DNA of 64,000 nt from Morinoia aosen (taxonomy: Eukaryota > Arthropoda > Malacostraca > Amphipoda > Talitridae), in the NCBI GenBank assembly GCA_030386875.1, contig CM059558.1, forward strand, positions 10,921,501 through 10,985,500, read 5' to 3'. This document shows, one piece after another, positions 10,240-24,149 of the stretch. The notes beneath the pieces were generated by a model, which saw only the letters and a list, made by a program, of their open reading frames with translations, was not told where the DNA came from and made no database searches. How positions within the stretch are numbered: the stretch's first letter is position 1; each line of letters opens with the position of its first letter. The position numbers were made by a program, and so were the translations under genes.

Positions 10240-13200
10240 CTTTACGTAGGCATGAAGCGAGTAACACGGAGCGCAAGGCAGCGTCAGTGTGAGATACTGT
10301 AAAGTAAACCGAATAATAACCATGGCAAATATTCACAGTGAGATAGGTTAAACAATCAACAAATATAACATCACTGCAAGGCACAGGAAGAACTTCATCT
10401 CCTGTGTGCGGAGCGACTTCTAGCGAATACGAGTGATGGTTATGAATCACAGTTAAAGGCAAACCCCAGGGGCCTCGTGCAAGGTGAGACCCACGCAGCC
10501 GCGTCATAGTTAGGCTAGTCAGGATAGCCAGGCGAGTCAGGAAAGCCCAGGCAGCTTCTTGCGCCCAATCTCGGGCAGAACCACTGCCATGTCTCGGCAA
10601 AATTAATAGCAGCGACGTCAAGCACAACAAGCGCAGTATGGGCTCGAGGCGAGCAGCTTGGCGACGGCCGCGGTCCCATGTTTTCTCAGCCCTTCCTCTC
10701 GTCTGATGCTATATTTCATTGTTCCTATAAGTACGTGCTTGTACAAAGTTTATGTCTTTACATTAGTAATATAATTTCATGATTATGGCTGAACTAAAAC
10801 CACATTAATGACGAGGTTTAATCTAATAGCGCGGAGTAAACCTTATTGGCATTACTACAAATTATCATCTATTACACTACTATTGGGCCTCAGCATTTTC
10901 CTATTAACATTACCATTAAAGTCGGGAACAAAATGAGAGCCTCGAACAAATCATTGAGAAATTCTTCCCACAAGCAATGGACTCAACTTTTTCATTATTG
11001 CTCTGAGCACCCAATGTTTGCAATGTATTAATACGTATAGAATTGATATTTATCTACTTCCTGTATGATTTATTATGGTGGCATTTGCACTCATTTGTTT
11101 CTGAGTGAACTGCTTCGGTTTACCTAGAAGGTGTTCCGTTGTACGCATGAACGGGTTAATTGAATGGTTTAACGTTCTGAAATAGCTAGCTTAGGCTAGT
11201 AATTCCATTGTGCTTTTAAAATTTTTTAAACTAACATCAATTGAAGTCGTACTTGATTACTTCAGATTTCATCTCTGATGATGCATTCGAATGAAGTTGC
11301 TACTGATATGGCTTATTGATTCATTATTCAAACTGTCGACACGTTAGTTAATGAAGACTATTTTTTTCATACCATTTGAGAAACTAAAAAAATCCACTTC
11401 CACCATTTGCACTTCCGGATTTCAAACAATCTTTTTTACGATGAAATTTTTTTTCAGTTTTCTGTTAACGATGTCGAATTCATACAATTATACTTCAACA
11501 CGAACACATTAATCACCATTTTGAGATGAAATAAAAACATTCCTGCGTAGTTTCGACGTACGAAATGATACTTTTGTAGAAGAGACCGGTTATGTGTGCG
11601 AACTTGATGTCGAGTGCACGTAAGTGTACATGGCTACGAGGTATCGAACAGCTAGCTATTTAACAATATAACATTGAGATGGTGTTTAACTTTTACATTT
11701 CTTGATTCGAGTGTCCTGATTTTTCACTCAGATTTGCGAAATGAACACGTTTGGTCTAAGCGTATTTGATTCACCCTGCAATTAAGAGGAGACCTATGCT
11801 ACTGACAATAAAAAGTTTCCTTACAAGTGTGTGTTCCTGCTCATTTCTTTTGTAAGGATAATTCATATTTGTTGTATATCATTTATAGTTGGCAATTCCC
11901 GTTAATTACAAGAACCCCGTGAATAATGAGATAAAGAGGCGAAATGGAGTAGTAGCGATTTACCTGTCTGCATTTCTGATTCGTTACAGGAAAGAGATCA
12001 ATATTTTTCATACAAACGAAGAATGATCGGAGGAAATATAAAAATAATTAGTCCACCGTCTTGCTGTAATGAGAAAGGAAATGAACAGTGCCTGTAGACT
12101 GGATAATTTAATGTACGTACATACTGGCATTACTGTACGTACATTCTGGCATGCCAGAATACTGGCATTACTGCAGTAGCATAGCTTAATCGTTAAGAAA
12201 TTTTCCCATCATGTTGAGCCGGTAATGTTACATGGCCGTAGAAAAAATATATGAAACGGGAAAAAATCAGTACTGAGTCGACATGTACATGGATGTAGGT
12301 TTAGTAGATGCTGAAGCAACACACTAGTTTAAGAAACTGGAATACCGTTAGTAAATCGCACCGCATTCACCATTAAAAGCCAACAACCCTGATGATGACA
12401 CATTTACCTGAAAAAGGCGCAGCAAAAATAGCGATAACTCATTTTCATAATACGCGTTACCTCAAACACGTGCATAATGAGATTCTTAGTAAGAATAATG
12501 AGGAAACATAAATTTTGAATTTTTTCCTCTCTGTTGCTGTATCACTTCCATGTTAAACCCTGTCCGTTCATTTTCATCGAGGCATCAGATGGCTGACGCC
12601 CACCCGGTTCATACTCGCACCGCACTTGCTCAGGAACCACTTTTCCCACAAATGACGCTAAATAACGAGTAGGAAAGTAACTCAGTCAACTGTATCGAAA
12701 CGGCGAAGCAAGTTGTTCAACAGACTGGCCTTTGACCCTCAAATTTTTTCTCAAGCAGTCATAAATGTCACTAGTACCTTGTAGTCGACTGCCGTCGCTG
12801 AAAACCGCTGTACGTTGCGATACGCAGCTGACGTGTTGATGCGGGAGAACGAAAAAGCCCACGCTAATCAGTAACTAAGTGAGTGATTGTTTTACAATAC
12901 TGTCGTTCAATTATAGATACAGAGGTTTTTTACGTCAAAATTTCGACTTCAACGTTCATAGGTTGTTCCTATAATCTCAATCAGAAACCTAGCACAGGTT
13001 TTCCTTAACAAAATGTTCGATTATTCATGCGCATTTATTAGGTAAATTGTTCTACTGCTCAAATAGCAGGAAAAAATTAGTCAATGCTCCCCACCCAATC
13101 CCGGAACAAACTTCAGCAAGAACGAATTAACACGCTCGTGAAGCGGGAACTCTCGGACATGAGATAATTACACTGTATTACAATTTGATCAAGCAAAAGA

Positions 13201-14430
13201 TTTTGCAATGCGTACATCAAGAAAATATCTTTGATATTTATAATAAATTTACATAAAATAAAATACGATTCAAAAAAATTGATATACAAAATACGACTGA
13301 GTAATTTTTGGAACATCATTGAGTATGAAAGAATTTCAAGTAGTTAACAAATAAATTGGTTACAGTACCTCAATGGCTGGATATCTAGACGCTTATCTCA
13401 AGTCAAGCGTAACACACATTTTATGCAACGCAATCATTCGCTTCTGAATTGAGTTCAAAATGTTGATTGGTACAATGCCAGTGAATATACGAGTATCAAT
13501 TTAAATTCGATTCATGCACTTATTATATCGCTCATTTAATCGTACCTCGTGTTACTGCGGTGTACGCATCGAATGCTCATTTAATTTTGCTATACAAAGT
13601 GACCGGCCCTTTGGTGAATAAATTTCAGCGTAACGTAGGGACTGTTGAAAAAAAACTTTTTACTCAATAACCGAAGGTCGAAATTGCAAGTACTTGAAAT
13701 TTTGCATTTGGTTCTCTGAGTTTTCCATTCCATCAAAGATTAAATTTTTTTTGTTTAATGAGAGTTCAAAACTAAAATGGCTCTCTATCTTGCGTCAACA
13801 CAATAATTGTGAACTGCAGCACGTGCTGGAGGAGTGCGTACATGCAGTACGTGTGTGCGAATATGCGTATGGATATCGGTGTACGTATGTGCGTGTCTGT
13901 ATGTTTAGAACGTATTCCCTTTTAAAATGCTCATGTTGATCCTGTTGTGACGCAGTGTCGTCCTTTATACTCTTCCTGTGTGCTTTCGGCCACACCATTT
14001 GAGGTTGTTTTGACTTTCTCGTTTTGCCCCAGCAATCTTGATAATGTTACGGTTGGCATTGTACATCGGTCCCTCTCATCTATTTTGAATCCGGTAAATA
14101 TTTCTGTGCCAAAGCTTGTAGTATACGAAATTTAAATTTTTCCGTTATTGTAAAATCGTTCATTTCATCCATACCAGGTATTTTAGCTTACCAGTTGATA
14201 CAAAACAATGTAAAACTGCCTATAACATCAACCTAGCAGTCAAAGATGCAAATTAATTTGGATCTACCCGTTGTACCTTCAACCTTTAATCCCTCATTTC
14301 ACTAGTTCCAACGTTCGCAAGCTCAAATTTCAATTTGGAAATGCACCAACTGGAATGTTCTTAACAACGCATCACATGTGCAATGTTTTCCTGACCCCTT
14401 GAAATAAAATTCAGTGTTAAAATCAGACCA
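10240..14430. other. unassigned DNA
   Basis: About 10220-10720 is GC-rich and holds a 136-codon minus frame (10220-10630) with a hydrophobic N terminus but no recognised domain. It could be a CpG-rich promoter or first-exon region, but nothing supports a specific gene. At 12150-12167 there is a perfect 18-bp palindrome, ATTCTGGCATGCCAGAAT, between two copies of CTGGCATTACTG. The rest shows nothing I can name. Confidence 0.4.
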
Positions 14431-14632
14431 ACACAACGGAGAGAATGCATTTATCTAAGTACTTTTCTCCTAATTATTTGTTCCAAAACTTAACCGATAG
14501 AAATATTACGATCCTCATGTATTTGATATCAACACAATGGAAGGAATGCATTTTCTTTGTACTTTTCTCCCAACCATTTGTTTCAAAATCAATCAATATA
14601 AATATTACGATCCTCATGTATTCGATCTCAAG
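14431..14632. repeat. tandem pair of a 101-bp unit
   Basis: ACACAACGGAGAGAATGCAT at 14431 recurs as ACACAATGGAAGGAATGCAT at 14532. The units share GTACTTTTCTCC, ATTTGTT and ATATTACGATCCTCATGTAT at matching offsets. Diverged relatives of the same core (TATTACGATAACCATGTAT) occur at 15801, 15868 and about 16090. Confidence 0.8.
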
Positions 14633-14639
14633 TCATGGT

Positions 14640-15780
14640 CTTAACTTTAAGATACTCGTAAGTATACTTTTCGCTCATATTGAAGCTTTTTGCACATGCG
14701 ACGGAGTTCATTAGCAATTTTTTTGTGTGTATATTGGTGTTCCAGCTGTGTAGCAAATATTACGGGCTCGTGATCCAATAACACGCACCCTAACAAGAGT
14801 ATTTTCAGCTATGTGTCACAGGGATCTTGTGTTCTTAGTGACTCACTTTCATCTTGCATTTCCAAACCCAAATTAATTACCGCAAAGAGAGAGAGCGGAT
14901 GTCAAATGTGAGGGTATTTTAGTACATACTTTCTCTACTTCGATCTCGTTGAAACATTTAAAAAGGCCTCGGATCTGACGAATGTCATAACTTTGAAAAT
15001 CATCATTTTGATCTTCTTATTCTGGTCTCGAATTGCTGTCGTAAGCTTTGTGTGGTAAACTCTTCTTACCTTTTTATTCTCGTGAATACACTACGACAAC
15101 ACTAATTTTAAATAGTTAACCTTTGCACGGTTCCACCTATGTTGAAAATATTACATCTAGCGATGTAAAACAATAATTTTCATGTCTTTAACCCTGATGT
15201 ACTCTTTGCGAAAGTACTATTTGCGCAAGTAAGAAATATCATAACCATTTTGTGTTCTGTTATAGCAAATATAATCGTTGGGACACCTTGCATAGGGATG
15301 AAAGATCGGATGTGGGCTTTCACCGGATGTAAGATATAAACAAATGTAAGCGTAACCAAATGTAGAGGCATGACCAGATGCGGGGCATCACCGGAAGAGG
15401 GAGTGAAGTGTTGTCGGATGGGCGAAAGGAATTCCTGGATTTTGGAGTTGATAATTTATTAGAAAAATACTACGCTCCATTTCCATTTCCGGGCACCACA
15501 GATGAAGTACTAGTAATTGTGGAAAGCAACCTCATTCCGCTGCGTGGAACCAACAGTTGTGATGCTCTTTTGTTCGACCGGAGTAAGCAAGATCAATATT
15601 AAAATGACTTAACGAACGTAAAATAAAATAAATTTTCAATCCCTAGCAAAAATTTCAGAAATTGAAACTTAGAAATTGAAACACAGAAACTGAAACTTAG
15701 TGCCGCCCTCCAAATGCAAACGATCCTCTTATACATATTATTGTTTATTTTTTATTAACTTGTGCTTCTCCCTAAATCCT
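14640..15780. other. unassigned DNA
   Basis: A 74-codon frame at 15378-15602 begins next to three loosely similar ACCGGATG / ACCAAATG / ACCAGATG steps (about 15322-15382). No domain is recognised. Nothing else is seen. Confidence 0.35.
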
Positions 15781-15787
15781 GTGTCGA

Positions 15788-16140
15788 CAACCATCATGTG
15801 TATTACGATAACCATGTATGAATAGCAATTAAGGATCTAAATCATATGTTCCAACACTTAACATGGATATTACGATAACCATGTATAAATAGCAATTAAG
15901 GGTTTCTATGCTAAGGTATTTGAATGCACTTTTCGCTTTCATTTTTCAATACTTATGCGTACTAATGAGAGTGTTTTTCAAATGAACGTCGCGAAGATTG
16001 TGCTCTCCTAGTTTCAAAATCAGATTAGGCAAGGAAAGGAACTCAATTTTGTTGTACTTTTCTATCAATCATTTCGTTTCAACATTTTACACGGGTATTA
16101 CGATACCAATGTGTTATAATCATTTAAGGATGTTAATGTT
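15788..16140. repeat. diverged relatives of the 14431 unit
   Basis: TATTACGATAACCATGTAT plus AATAGCAATTAAGG occurs at 15801 and again at 15868 (67-bp spacing). A third relative near 16050-16130 keeps GTACTTTTCT, TTTCAACA, GGTATTACGATACC and CATTTAAGGAT. They look like an eroded satellite or dispersed repeat. Confidence 0.6.
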
Positions 16141-16519
16141 AAGGTGTTTTAAAAACCACTGTATCGACATTTCATGTTTGTACTTTATTGGAAATAAAAT
16201 GTTTTTCTTTTTCTTTTCTTTTTTTTTTAAATTGCACATTTCATCGGCGGTAAAGGTATTAACGATAACTGAGAGAGTGTGTATCCAATGACGAATTATA
16301 AGATGCGAATCTAACTTACGGTCCAGCTAATTGTAAATCTAGGGAGTTTCCCAACAGACATGTTCCAACTCATCTAACATTTGTAACCAAGCACATGAGA
16401 TTGAATGAAAACAAAGCGCTTCGCTGAGCGCAACTTGAAGAAGGACTGCTTTAGGTATTCAGAGATCCAGACATGGAGGAAGAAACGCTTAATAAGTTTG
16501 GAAATTATTCGATCACGAG

Positions 16520-17280
16520 TGTCATTCAGCTGCCACTGTTTTATACATAAGTCGTACTACTGTAGAGAAAGTGCTACGAGAAAATGGTCAACATCCATTT
16601 CTCGTTCTGCATCTGCAAGGATTAAATGATCGAGACTTCCCACGGCGCGCTTAATATGCGATGTGCTTTCTACACAACACAATTGAAGAACTTTCGTGTC
16701 TATTAAAAGTCTCAACATTCCTGCGAGAAGGAATTGTTTACGTCTGTAATCTGTGGTTGCAGTCTGATGTAAATTCGTTCGTTATGCGACCAAGCAAATA
16801 CTATGTTAGGCTCTCTGTAAATGCTAGTTCAGGTATACTTGGCGACAATCTGATTGTATTATATTTACTAGAAGAAATAGGAAATTGGACCAATTACAGC
16901 ATTTTTTAAAAAAATGTGACCAGAATTGTTACGAATGTTTCCTTAGCTGACATCAGAGGTAAGTGGTTCCAACACGATGGTGCTCCTGCACACATCCCGA
17001 TTGCAATAAGGCAGTTAATGGAGACCGGATATCCAAATCCCCTTATTAGCAGTGGCGACCCCACCCTATGGCCACTAAATTGTCCAAATATTACATCGTT
17101 TGATTTCTTGGAACACATGAAGAGTGTAGTGTATGAAATACCGATTCATTTCGAAGACCTGATCACCTCAAGGGTTTGTGAAACTCCTGGTGTATTGATC
17201 GCATCCGGCAATCATTGCATCGGCACTTGAACGCCTGCATCGACACACACATGTACGTCATGCTAAACATCAATGGATCC
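16520..17280 (+). pseudogene. Tc1/mariner-like (DD41D-spaced) transposase remnant
   Basis: Two frame-matched pieces (16661-16909 and 16916-17230), separated by one TAA, match the DDE_3-type transposases common in arthropods. WFQHDGAPAH carries the second catalytic Asp. The LWPLNCPNIT-SFDF stretch corresponds to the family's WPPRSPDLTPLDF and keeps the third acidic residue 41 positions after the second. Upstream, LREGI and LSVNASSGILGDNL follow the family order. The block around the first catalytic Asp (normally FTDEA) is missing between LLKV and STFLREGI, a short in-frame deletion. The N-terminal HTH part, seen out of frame near 16540-16660 as a TVEKVLRENG-like segment, is frameshifted. No terminal repeats were found. 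This is a dead copy. Confidence 0.82.
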
Positions 17281-19892
17281 TCACGGGCCGACGCTCGATT
17301 TTCAAATGCCGGCGTAACAGCCGGAAGAGAAGTGACGCGTCTCTTGCCTCTCCACACATCCCAGGCAAGCGAAAAAATATGCTTAGTGATCAACCATAGG
17401 ATTGCGATCCAACAAATGAATATTCAGAGTACGAATTACCTTTATTTCAGTTTTCTGGCATTCCGTAATACTTCGAACTGTTTTTATTTAGGAATAGAAC
17501 TTCTCACACCAACTACTTATAAAAATCACTAGGAAAACTTCGGAGGGTGGTCAAAATATCACAAGGAAAAAGCACTGGGGTACGGATCTTCTTTTTTTAT
17601 TATACCTTAACAGTCTAATTTCCTTTACCGTTAGTCAAATTGCAATGAGAATAAATGCTTTTTACAGCAATAGGTTTGCAAAATTTACCCTTCATTTAGG
17701 TCACATATCAATAGCTTGCATTTTAATAAGGATGTAATGACTATTAAAGAATCTGTCTAAGATGAAAATATCATATTACTTGTGTGATAGCAATTAAAAA
17801 ACCCCTCGACAATGTCAAAATCTTTTCGTTATAATTATGTACACCGGCATCAACATTAGCAGCACATTTTACTGTAGATTACACTTCTACACCTACGTGC
17901 GTAATAAGCTTCTTAAATCATCGTCAGTTATACTCGTCTAGTACCTATATCCGGCACTCCTCACATCCTCCATTCATTAACAAACTAGTACGCAAATCAT
18001 CGCTCCAAATAATTACTATGCATCAGTGAAACCATCATTAAAATATAAACGTATGGTTAGCATGGTATTACATATTACCTCCCGGAAGTTACGTTTCAAA
18101 TTTCCTAGCTATATTACTCATCCCTTCACTAATTTTGCCAGTGTTATAGCGGCATTAAAAGAAAATGTATAAGCCTAATTTACATTTCCATAATAGACAT
18201 CTTTTGTATTACGTGATAGGTCACTGATCACGTTTGAATTTGAAACAAGAAGAAAGGACTTTTCTAAAACGGTATGGTATTGGTCAATTAGGGCAATGCT
18301 CTAAATAACCCGATGTTCCACTCTGAAAATTTCCGAATGACCTACTAGGATATACTTTCTCACTCCAATGTCTATTAGGCCATTTTGGGAAGTATAGAAT
18401 GGAGTTGATCATCATATTCTTACACAACTAGAGGTAATTTTTTAAAGATCTGGCAATCAGTTAAGGCTTTCTTAATTTTTTTTCCATCTACTTAAACAAA
18501 GCTTTCATTGGCTAACTATTCGCTTAGCTTTGAAAATTCGTACATAGAAAATAACTGTAGCGTATAGATGAACTACATTTACATCTAGTCGCATACAAAT
18601 CACTCGCAACTCAAAGTTGATGACTTATGGATACAGCACGTAGTCGTTTCGTTGAGAAAGGGGGTTTGAGCCTTTGGGCAAAAAAAATCTGGCACGAAAA
18701 TTGGTATCTGTATGCCCTCATGAATTAGAAACTCTATCCTGGTGAAACTTCCTAGAGAGGCACTCAGGAGTCAGGTACTCTTGATTGTATGATTTCGAGC
18801 TTCATTCACGTCCACTACAACTTTGCTTTCACGATTTAAAACAATTTAAATTGATTTAATGTCACATATTAATACTCATATACTAGCGTATTGGTTGTGA
18901 TGCAACTCTATATTCAGAGCTTTCTGAATGGCAGCTTTCACTTTACTCCCATGCTCGTTACGGTACTCATGAAATTGAGCAAGGGTAGTTGCATTGCAAT
19001 GAAGAAAAATATGAAGAATATAGAACGCAACACATTATGACAGACTTTATCCCACTCTCCTGTTTTACGAGCCACGTCGTTTTTTAGCTTCCCCTGTTGG
19101 TAGGTTACGCGTTATTGCAGAGACAAGACAAGATTCCCACGCCTTTTCTGCTGCGTCGATGATAGTTCACCATACTGTTTGCAATTCATAATGGTGATCT
19201 TAGTGATAATCTTGAGTGCGAAGTAAACAGTGCGCTCTGTAAGGGCTGAAACAGGTATAATAACATTCAAGTGTATTTAATAAACATCTATATTCATTTC
19301 AGAGTAAATTCTAACCGATGTCAGATAATCACTCGTAGAATTATGCCAAAAATAAACAAACGTTTCGGATTACTCTAGATATATTATAAATATAAGATAG
19401 TGTCTATCATACCGTGCAATCTTTGTGGCAAATCAGGTACAAAAAATTAGGAAAAATAATTTCATGCTAAGAATTTTCCAATTTGAAAATGATTTTAAAA
19501 AAACAGAGCTCCTTCAATTCTGTTCATATGCCAATAGTAATTAGGCTAGAACAATCGTACCCATCTTTCAAAAAATGTAACAAATTATGAGGAAATACGA
19601 ATTGGCAATATGTTTACCAAATTCTATCTTAACATAGCGAAAAACATTGCGGATTATACCAATATTGACCAAGATATATACATATACACATATATTGTGC
19701 TCCCCACTAGAATTACTTCCCTAATGAAAATTAAGGGAGTAGCATGGTTGATTAAAGGAGACAGCGGAGAATTAAAGAAGTATTAAGCGAACCAAGGCCT
19801 CTTCTCTTCTGAGACTTCTTGGGTGCGACTCTCAAGCGCGACGCGAGCACGATCTCCCATATTGCTACCAGAGGCCACCTGGGCAGATGGCC
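17281..19892. other. unassigned AT-rich DNA
   Basis: No ORF of note and no recognised element. There is a short TATACATATACACATATA microsatellite near 19675-19695. Confidence 0.5.
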
Positions 19893-19896
19893 TCTA
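19893..19896. other. target-site duplication TCTA, left copy
   Basis: TCTA directly precedes the LTR at 19897 and is matched by TCTA at 25319-25322 directly after the other LTR. A 4-bp duplication is normal for many LTR retrotransposons. Confidence 0.7.
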
Positions 19897-21068
19897 TGTT
19901 ATGTCCTCTCCTTCTAATATCACCGAAGTCCATGTTATGATGCCTAATTCTATTCGTTGCCACAATATTGTGATGGTTTAACGACGTTTGATTGCTGCTA
20001 AGTCGTCGTAATATCATTCTCATATTTTCATCGCACTTCTTACACGTCATTGAGATAATATTCCCACTTTAGATTTCATCGCTGCGTCATGTTATTTCCA
20101 AGGATGTGGGTTCTATTTCTGACGCCACAATGTCATTACTGATGATAGCTTGCAGTTTCTATAGTTAAAGGTAGATGATCAGAAAATATCCAATGAATTT
20201 AATATTAAACGAAAAAAAAAGGACATTAGGAGGTGAAGCCTCATCATTGAATTAGCTTGCGAAATACAGAACATTTAACTCATCAATAAACCTAGCGCGA
20301 TACATTTTTGGGTACAGAATCTAGACCTACCACGTGAAGTAAAAGGACATGAATGTACGGATCACAAAAGACATTAGGATACTTAGCTCAGTCCTGAATG
20401 GCGCCTATGAGTCAATACACGACTCATCGAATAACAATGAATAACCCTCACTGCCTGGCTAACTTGCCAGGGCAGTGAGGTAGGAGAACACCAGCAGGTA
20501 CGGCTGTCACTCGTGATCGCTGTGTAGCTAATGCCGGGGCCGTCGCCTTCCAAGCGCAGGAGCCTGGGACGCTGTTCTCATTGGGAAAAGACATGTTCTT
20601 ATAGACAATGCTTTACATTAGTTATTTCTATCGGAAATGGCAAGTGTCATCATATAATTAGAAGAGAATAGATTTACAATTGGATGACAGTTAATTTACC
20701 CATAGTGAATAAGATCCTAAGTCTCTAAGGAAGGAAAAGAATATATGTTAAGCAATGGAAGCATTTGGCAGCACGGCAAGCTGTTGACGCCTGTGACGTG
20801 TCACTCGTAGAGGGTGCGGCGGTGCGCTTTCAAGCGATGTGGTCGATGTTGATGCTGTTGGATGTGACGGTTGGTAGAGCTGAAGGCGACAGTTGACGAT
20901 GTCTAGGCGAAGATCGTACAGACCAGAATATGCAGCCCTTATTGACGAGAAGATATTTTATGGAAGTCAGTCTTTTCGAGGAAATCTCGGTCGCTAGCTA
21001 GGCAGACCTTTCTTCTTAACGCTCATTCAAACACGGCGTAGAGCAGTTACAGTAGAACTATAACAAAA
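19897..21068 (-). repeat. 3' LTR of the 5.4-kb element
   Basis: 1172 bp. In plus orientation it runs from TGTTATGTCCTCTCC to CTATAACAAAA. Its element-upstream edge (right side) touches the polypurine tract. It holds a hairpin at 20449-20477 (CACTGCCTGGC / GCCAGGGCAGTG, 6-base loop), which is also present in the other LTR. Confidence 0.9.
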
Positions 21069-21077
21069 TTCCCTCCG
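21069..21077 (-). other. polypurine tract
   Basis: Read on the minus strand, CGGAGGGAA directly precedes the LTR start TTTTGTTATAG. This is the expected plus-strand priming site and it fixes the element's orientation. Confidence 0.75.
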
Positions 21078-24000
21078 TCGCGATTTTTTGTTTGAAAGCT
21101 CCTGCTTTTTTTCCTTCTTCTTGACCTCAACGTGTGCGACTACAACGTTTTAATGACGCGTAGTTCCGAGGAAACAGATGTGAAGCTTGACGACAAAATT
21201 TGCTCCAAATAAGTGCTCTGATACGAGGAAGTCATGTGAAGACATCCGTGCAGTCGTTCTTCGGCAGAACCTGGTCCCCTAACAACAGATGTCGACGTTC
21301 CCCTCTTGTCGTCATGACCGCCTTATACAGCAGTCGTGAAGCTAAATAACTTCAGGGAAAAATATCCCTTAAATACCTTGGCCGCCTAGAGTTCAAGGGG
21401 CTTCCATTTACTTGATTCCTCTTGCAGAAAATTTCGAGTTAAATAACTCCACGGGGCCTGAGATAAAAGGTGGACGTTTTCCTCTTATGCGGGATATAGT
21501 CATCTTTTGGAGCGCTGCTGCCCCATATGTCGTCTCGCTGGTAATAACAGAATCACGTCGCTCCCTTCACTCGCCGCTACGTCTTCCGTCGTCGATGTTA
21601 CCTGCTGTGGGAGTTGTGAGATTGCATCGCATCGCGTGCTGACCAGCTGATGCTCGTACGCGAAGCGCATGTGCGTGCGTGCGTGTAGGGATGTGTAGGT
21701 GTAGGTGTGTATCCCTCAATCGCCGACGTCCAAGCTGAGACGCCCGTTATTGCTGTTGCCGCTGTTGCTGCCGCTGCTGCTGCCTCAAGTGCCGTGCCGT
21801 GTGCGTGTATGCCCACTCGCTCACGTCCACTCGTTCACGTCCACTCGCCCACGTCTACGGTGTGCGCAGGCGTTGCTGTCCACCCTCTGGGTTGAGCGGT
21901 GCGGTTGTGGTTGAGCCGGTGCTCTGTGCGACGTGGTTGTGCATCACACAAGGCAAGCGCGTCCTTGTGATGCCAGTTGTCCGCCCGCGCACGACTCGTC
22001 CTTGACGCTATGACTGAAAGTTCAGTTTTGGTTATTTAATGACCTTATTAGTCCGAAATTTTCACTCCCTCGTTGCAGACATTCGCATATGTATCCATAT
22101 CATGTTCACCTCATTCATTCCACTTACTTCACGTTTACAAAAGAGGACATAATTAGCCTAATTTAATTCCAATCTTATACTAGACGTGGTAGTTCGTGAC
22201 AATTATGAATCGCAGAAAGAAAGACTACACAAATTTCTAATAACACATTAGCGTTGGAATTTAGATAATGACAGAGCGGTATGACCTTTGAATTAGAATC
22301 AGATTCACTTGATCTTAATAACATTTACATTTTTTTGCGATGTTTTAATTCATATAAACATTGAGAGGATTTTTTTTTAACCCGAAAATTTGTGATAAAT
22401 TTCTCCTTTTTTTCATGAAATCAATGATCCAGATATGTGCATGAATTATATTTCAGTATTCAATTTGCGGTCGTAATTAGTTTATTTGTTGACTATAAAA
22501 TATGACAAGTAATCCAGAATGATAAATGATAGAATGATAAAATGAAAAGGTTACATCATCATGTTTAAGTAGTGTACGTTTAACATTACGTTAAAATTTA
22601 AGTATCAAACATTTCAATTGAGTTTGAGATAAGATCATCACTTCGATACGTGCTATGAAGACAGAGTCCACTATGAGTAGCACGAGTGGTCGTGGTAGTA
22701 ACCGTTAGGCATTGAGAAAGAAAGGGATGTCGAGGGGCGGGCACTCGGGCAGAGGGATGGAGGGTCAAAAGGGTCGAGCGCCAGGCAGGGCCAGAGGCTT
22801 GGAGGGCGACTTGGAATGTAAACAATAGCTCGGTTGAGACCGTTCGACACCACAGCTCGCACACCACAGCACATAGCCCCGCCAATATCACACTCCCCAT
22901 AGTATCTCAACACCAACATCCCAGACGTGAACATTCATACAACATCCCTCTCAACATGAAATCATATGGTTACACATTGCAATAAATTTGAGATGGACGT
23001 GGAATGAAATTATCAGTAGATTATATAATTTCGCATCAGTAAATTTAGTAAATATCAAATTTATAAGCATACATAGTGTATGTAAAATTTTTAATACGCG
23101 GAAAATATTATTTTGAATGAAATTTTACTTTTACCTGAGCCTCCTTTAGCATGTGAGGACGTAATTTAATTTTTTATTAAGGTATAGTTTTAAATTATCC
23201 TCATGAAATTTTTAAGAAGGTTTATGAATTATACTTTAGAGTCGATAACTTCACAAACATAGTTTAAACTTTGACGAGCTAAGATGACATAGCTTTACAC
23301 GTTCAACTAAGTCTGAAGATTTGAATTCAAAGTCGGCGTCATGAACAGTGCTGCTGTCGTGCCTCTCTGGTTGATGCAAAATGGCGTCTGCAGTTTAATG
23401 GCTCGGCTTGTAGATGAAATTTTCACAGAGCCCTATTCCAACTCATTGCTCGAATACAGTAACTTGTGCGATAATTAATTGAATGAGGCTTGAATTTTTT
23501 TTTGTAAATCGATTGTAATTAATTCTTTTGCATACTTGGTATTTCCAAATACATCGGCAATTAATACACACAATATAATAATGAAATATGAAGTTTCAGA
23601 ATGGGAATAATTAGTACAATGGGCAAAACATAATCAGAGAATTACAAATGGCTAACCTGAAGCATGGCTATTCAAAGAAATTAATAAGACACAACGGAAA
23701 TCAATGCACAATTAGACATATGAACAATTACATAGTAAATAAACACAATAGAGAATATAGATGGTTTTACAATAGACACAATAATAGCAAAATAGTTCGA
23801 ATGGGCACAATATGTTAATAAAATAGGAATGATTTAAATGCAAACTGTTACAATGCATATGGATAATTAAACGCATTAGTACAATTTTAGAATTCTATGA
23901 ATTTCTTAATCATCCACTATTAATTTGGTTCGGCAGATCGTAATGCTATTTTATCAAAATAGTTTGATCATAATATGGCATAATTTAGTAATTTTTAGTA

Positions 24001-24130
24001 GTTGATAGTTGGTAAGCGTGACAAATTTTATTGGGAATTGGTAAGCGTGACAAATTTGAGCGGTCTCTTTCGGAGCGTGAGCACAGCAAGATTAAGCAGA
24101 ATTATGAATTAATCATTAAACAAACTTAAA

Positions 24131-24148
24131 ATCCCACCGCTGCCACCA
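24131..24148 (-). other. primer-binding site, tRNA-Leu type
   Basis: The plus strand reads ATCCCACCGCTGCCACCA, which equals the 3' end of a eukaryotic tRNA-Leu (AAG-type; T-arm end, acceptor strand and CCA). The minus-strand transcript would thus be complementary to the tRNA over 18 bases. One base separates it from the LTR edge at 24150. Confidence 0.88.
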
Positions 24149-24149
24149 T

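Noticed and set aside
10220..10630. 136-codon minus ORF in GC-rich DNA
   Set aside because: High GC lengthens chance ORFs. I see no domain and no upstream or downstream exon.
20449..20477. LTR hairpin as a terminator or riboswitch
   Set aside because: It is a simple 11-bp hairpin with one bulge inside an LTR of a eukaryotic element. Nothing supports a specific role.
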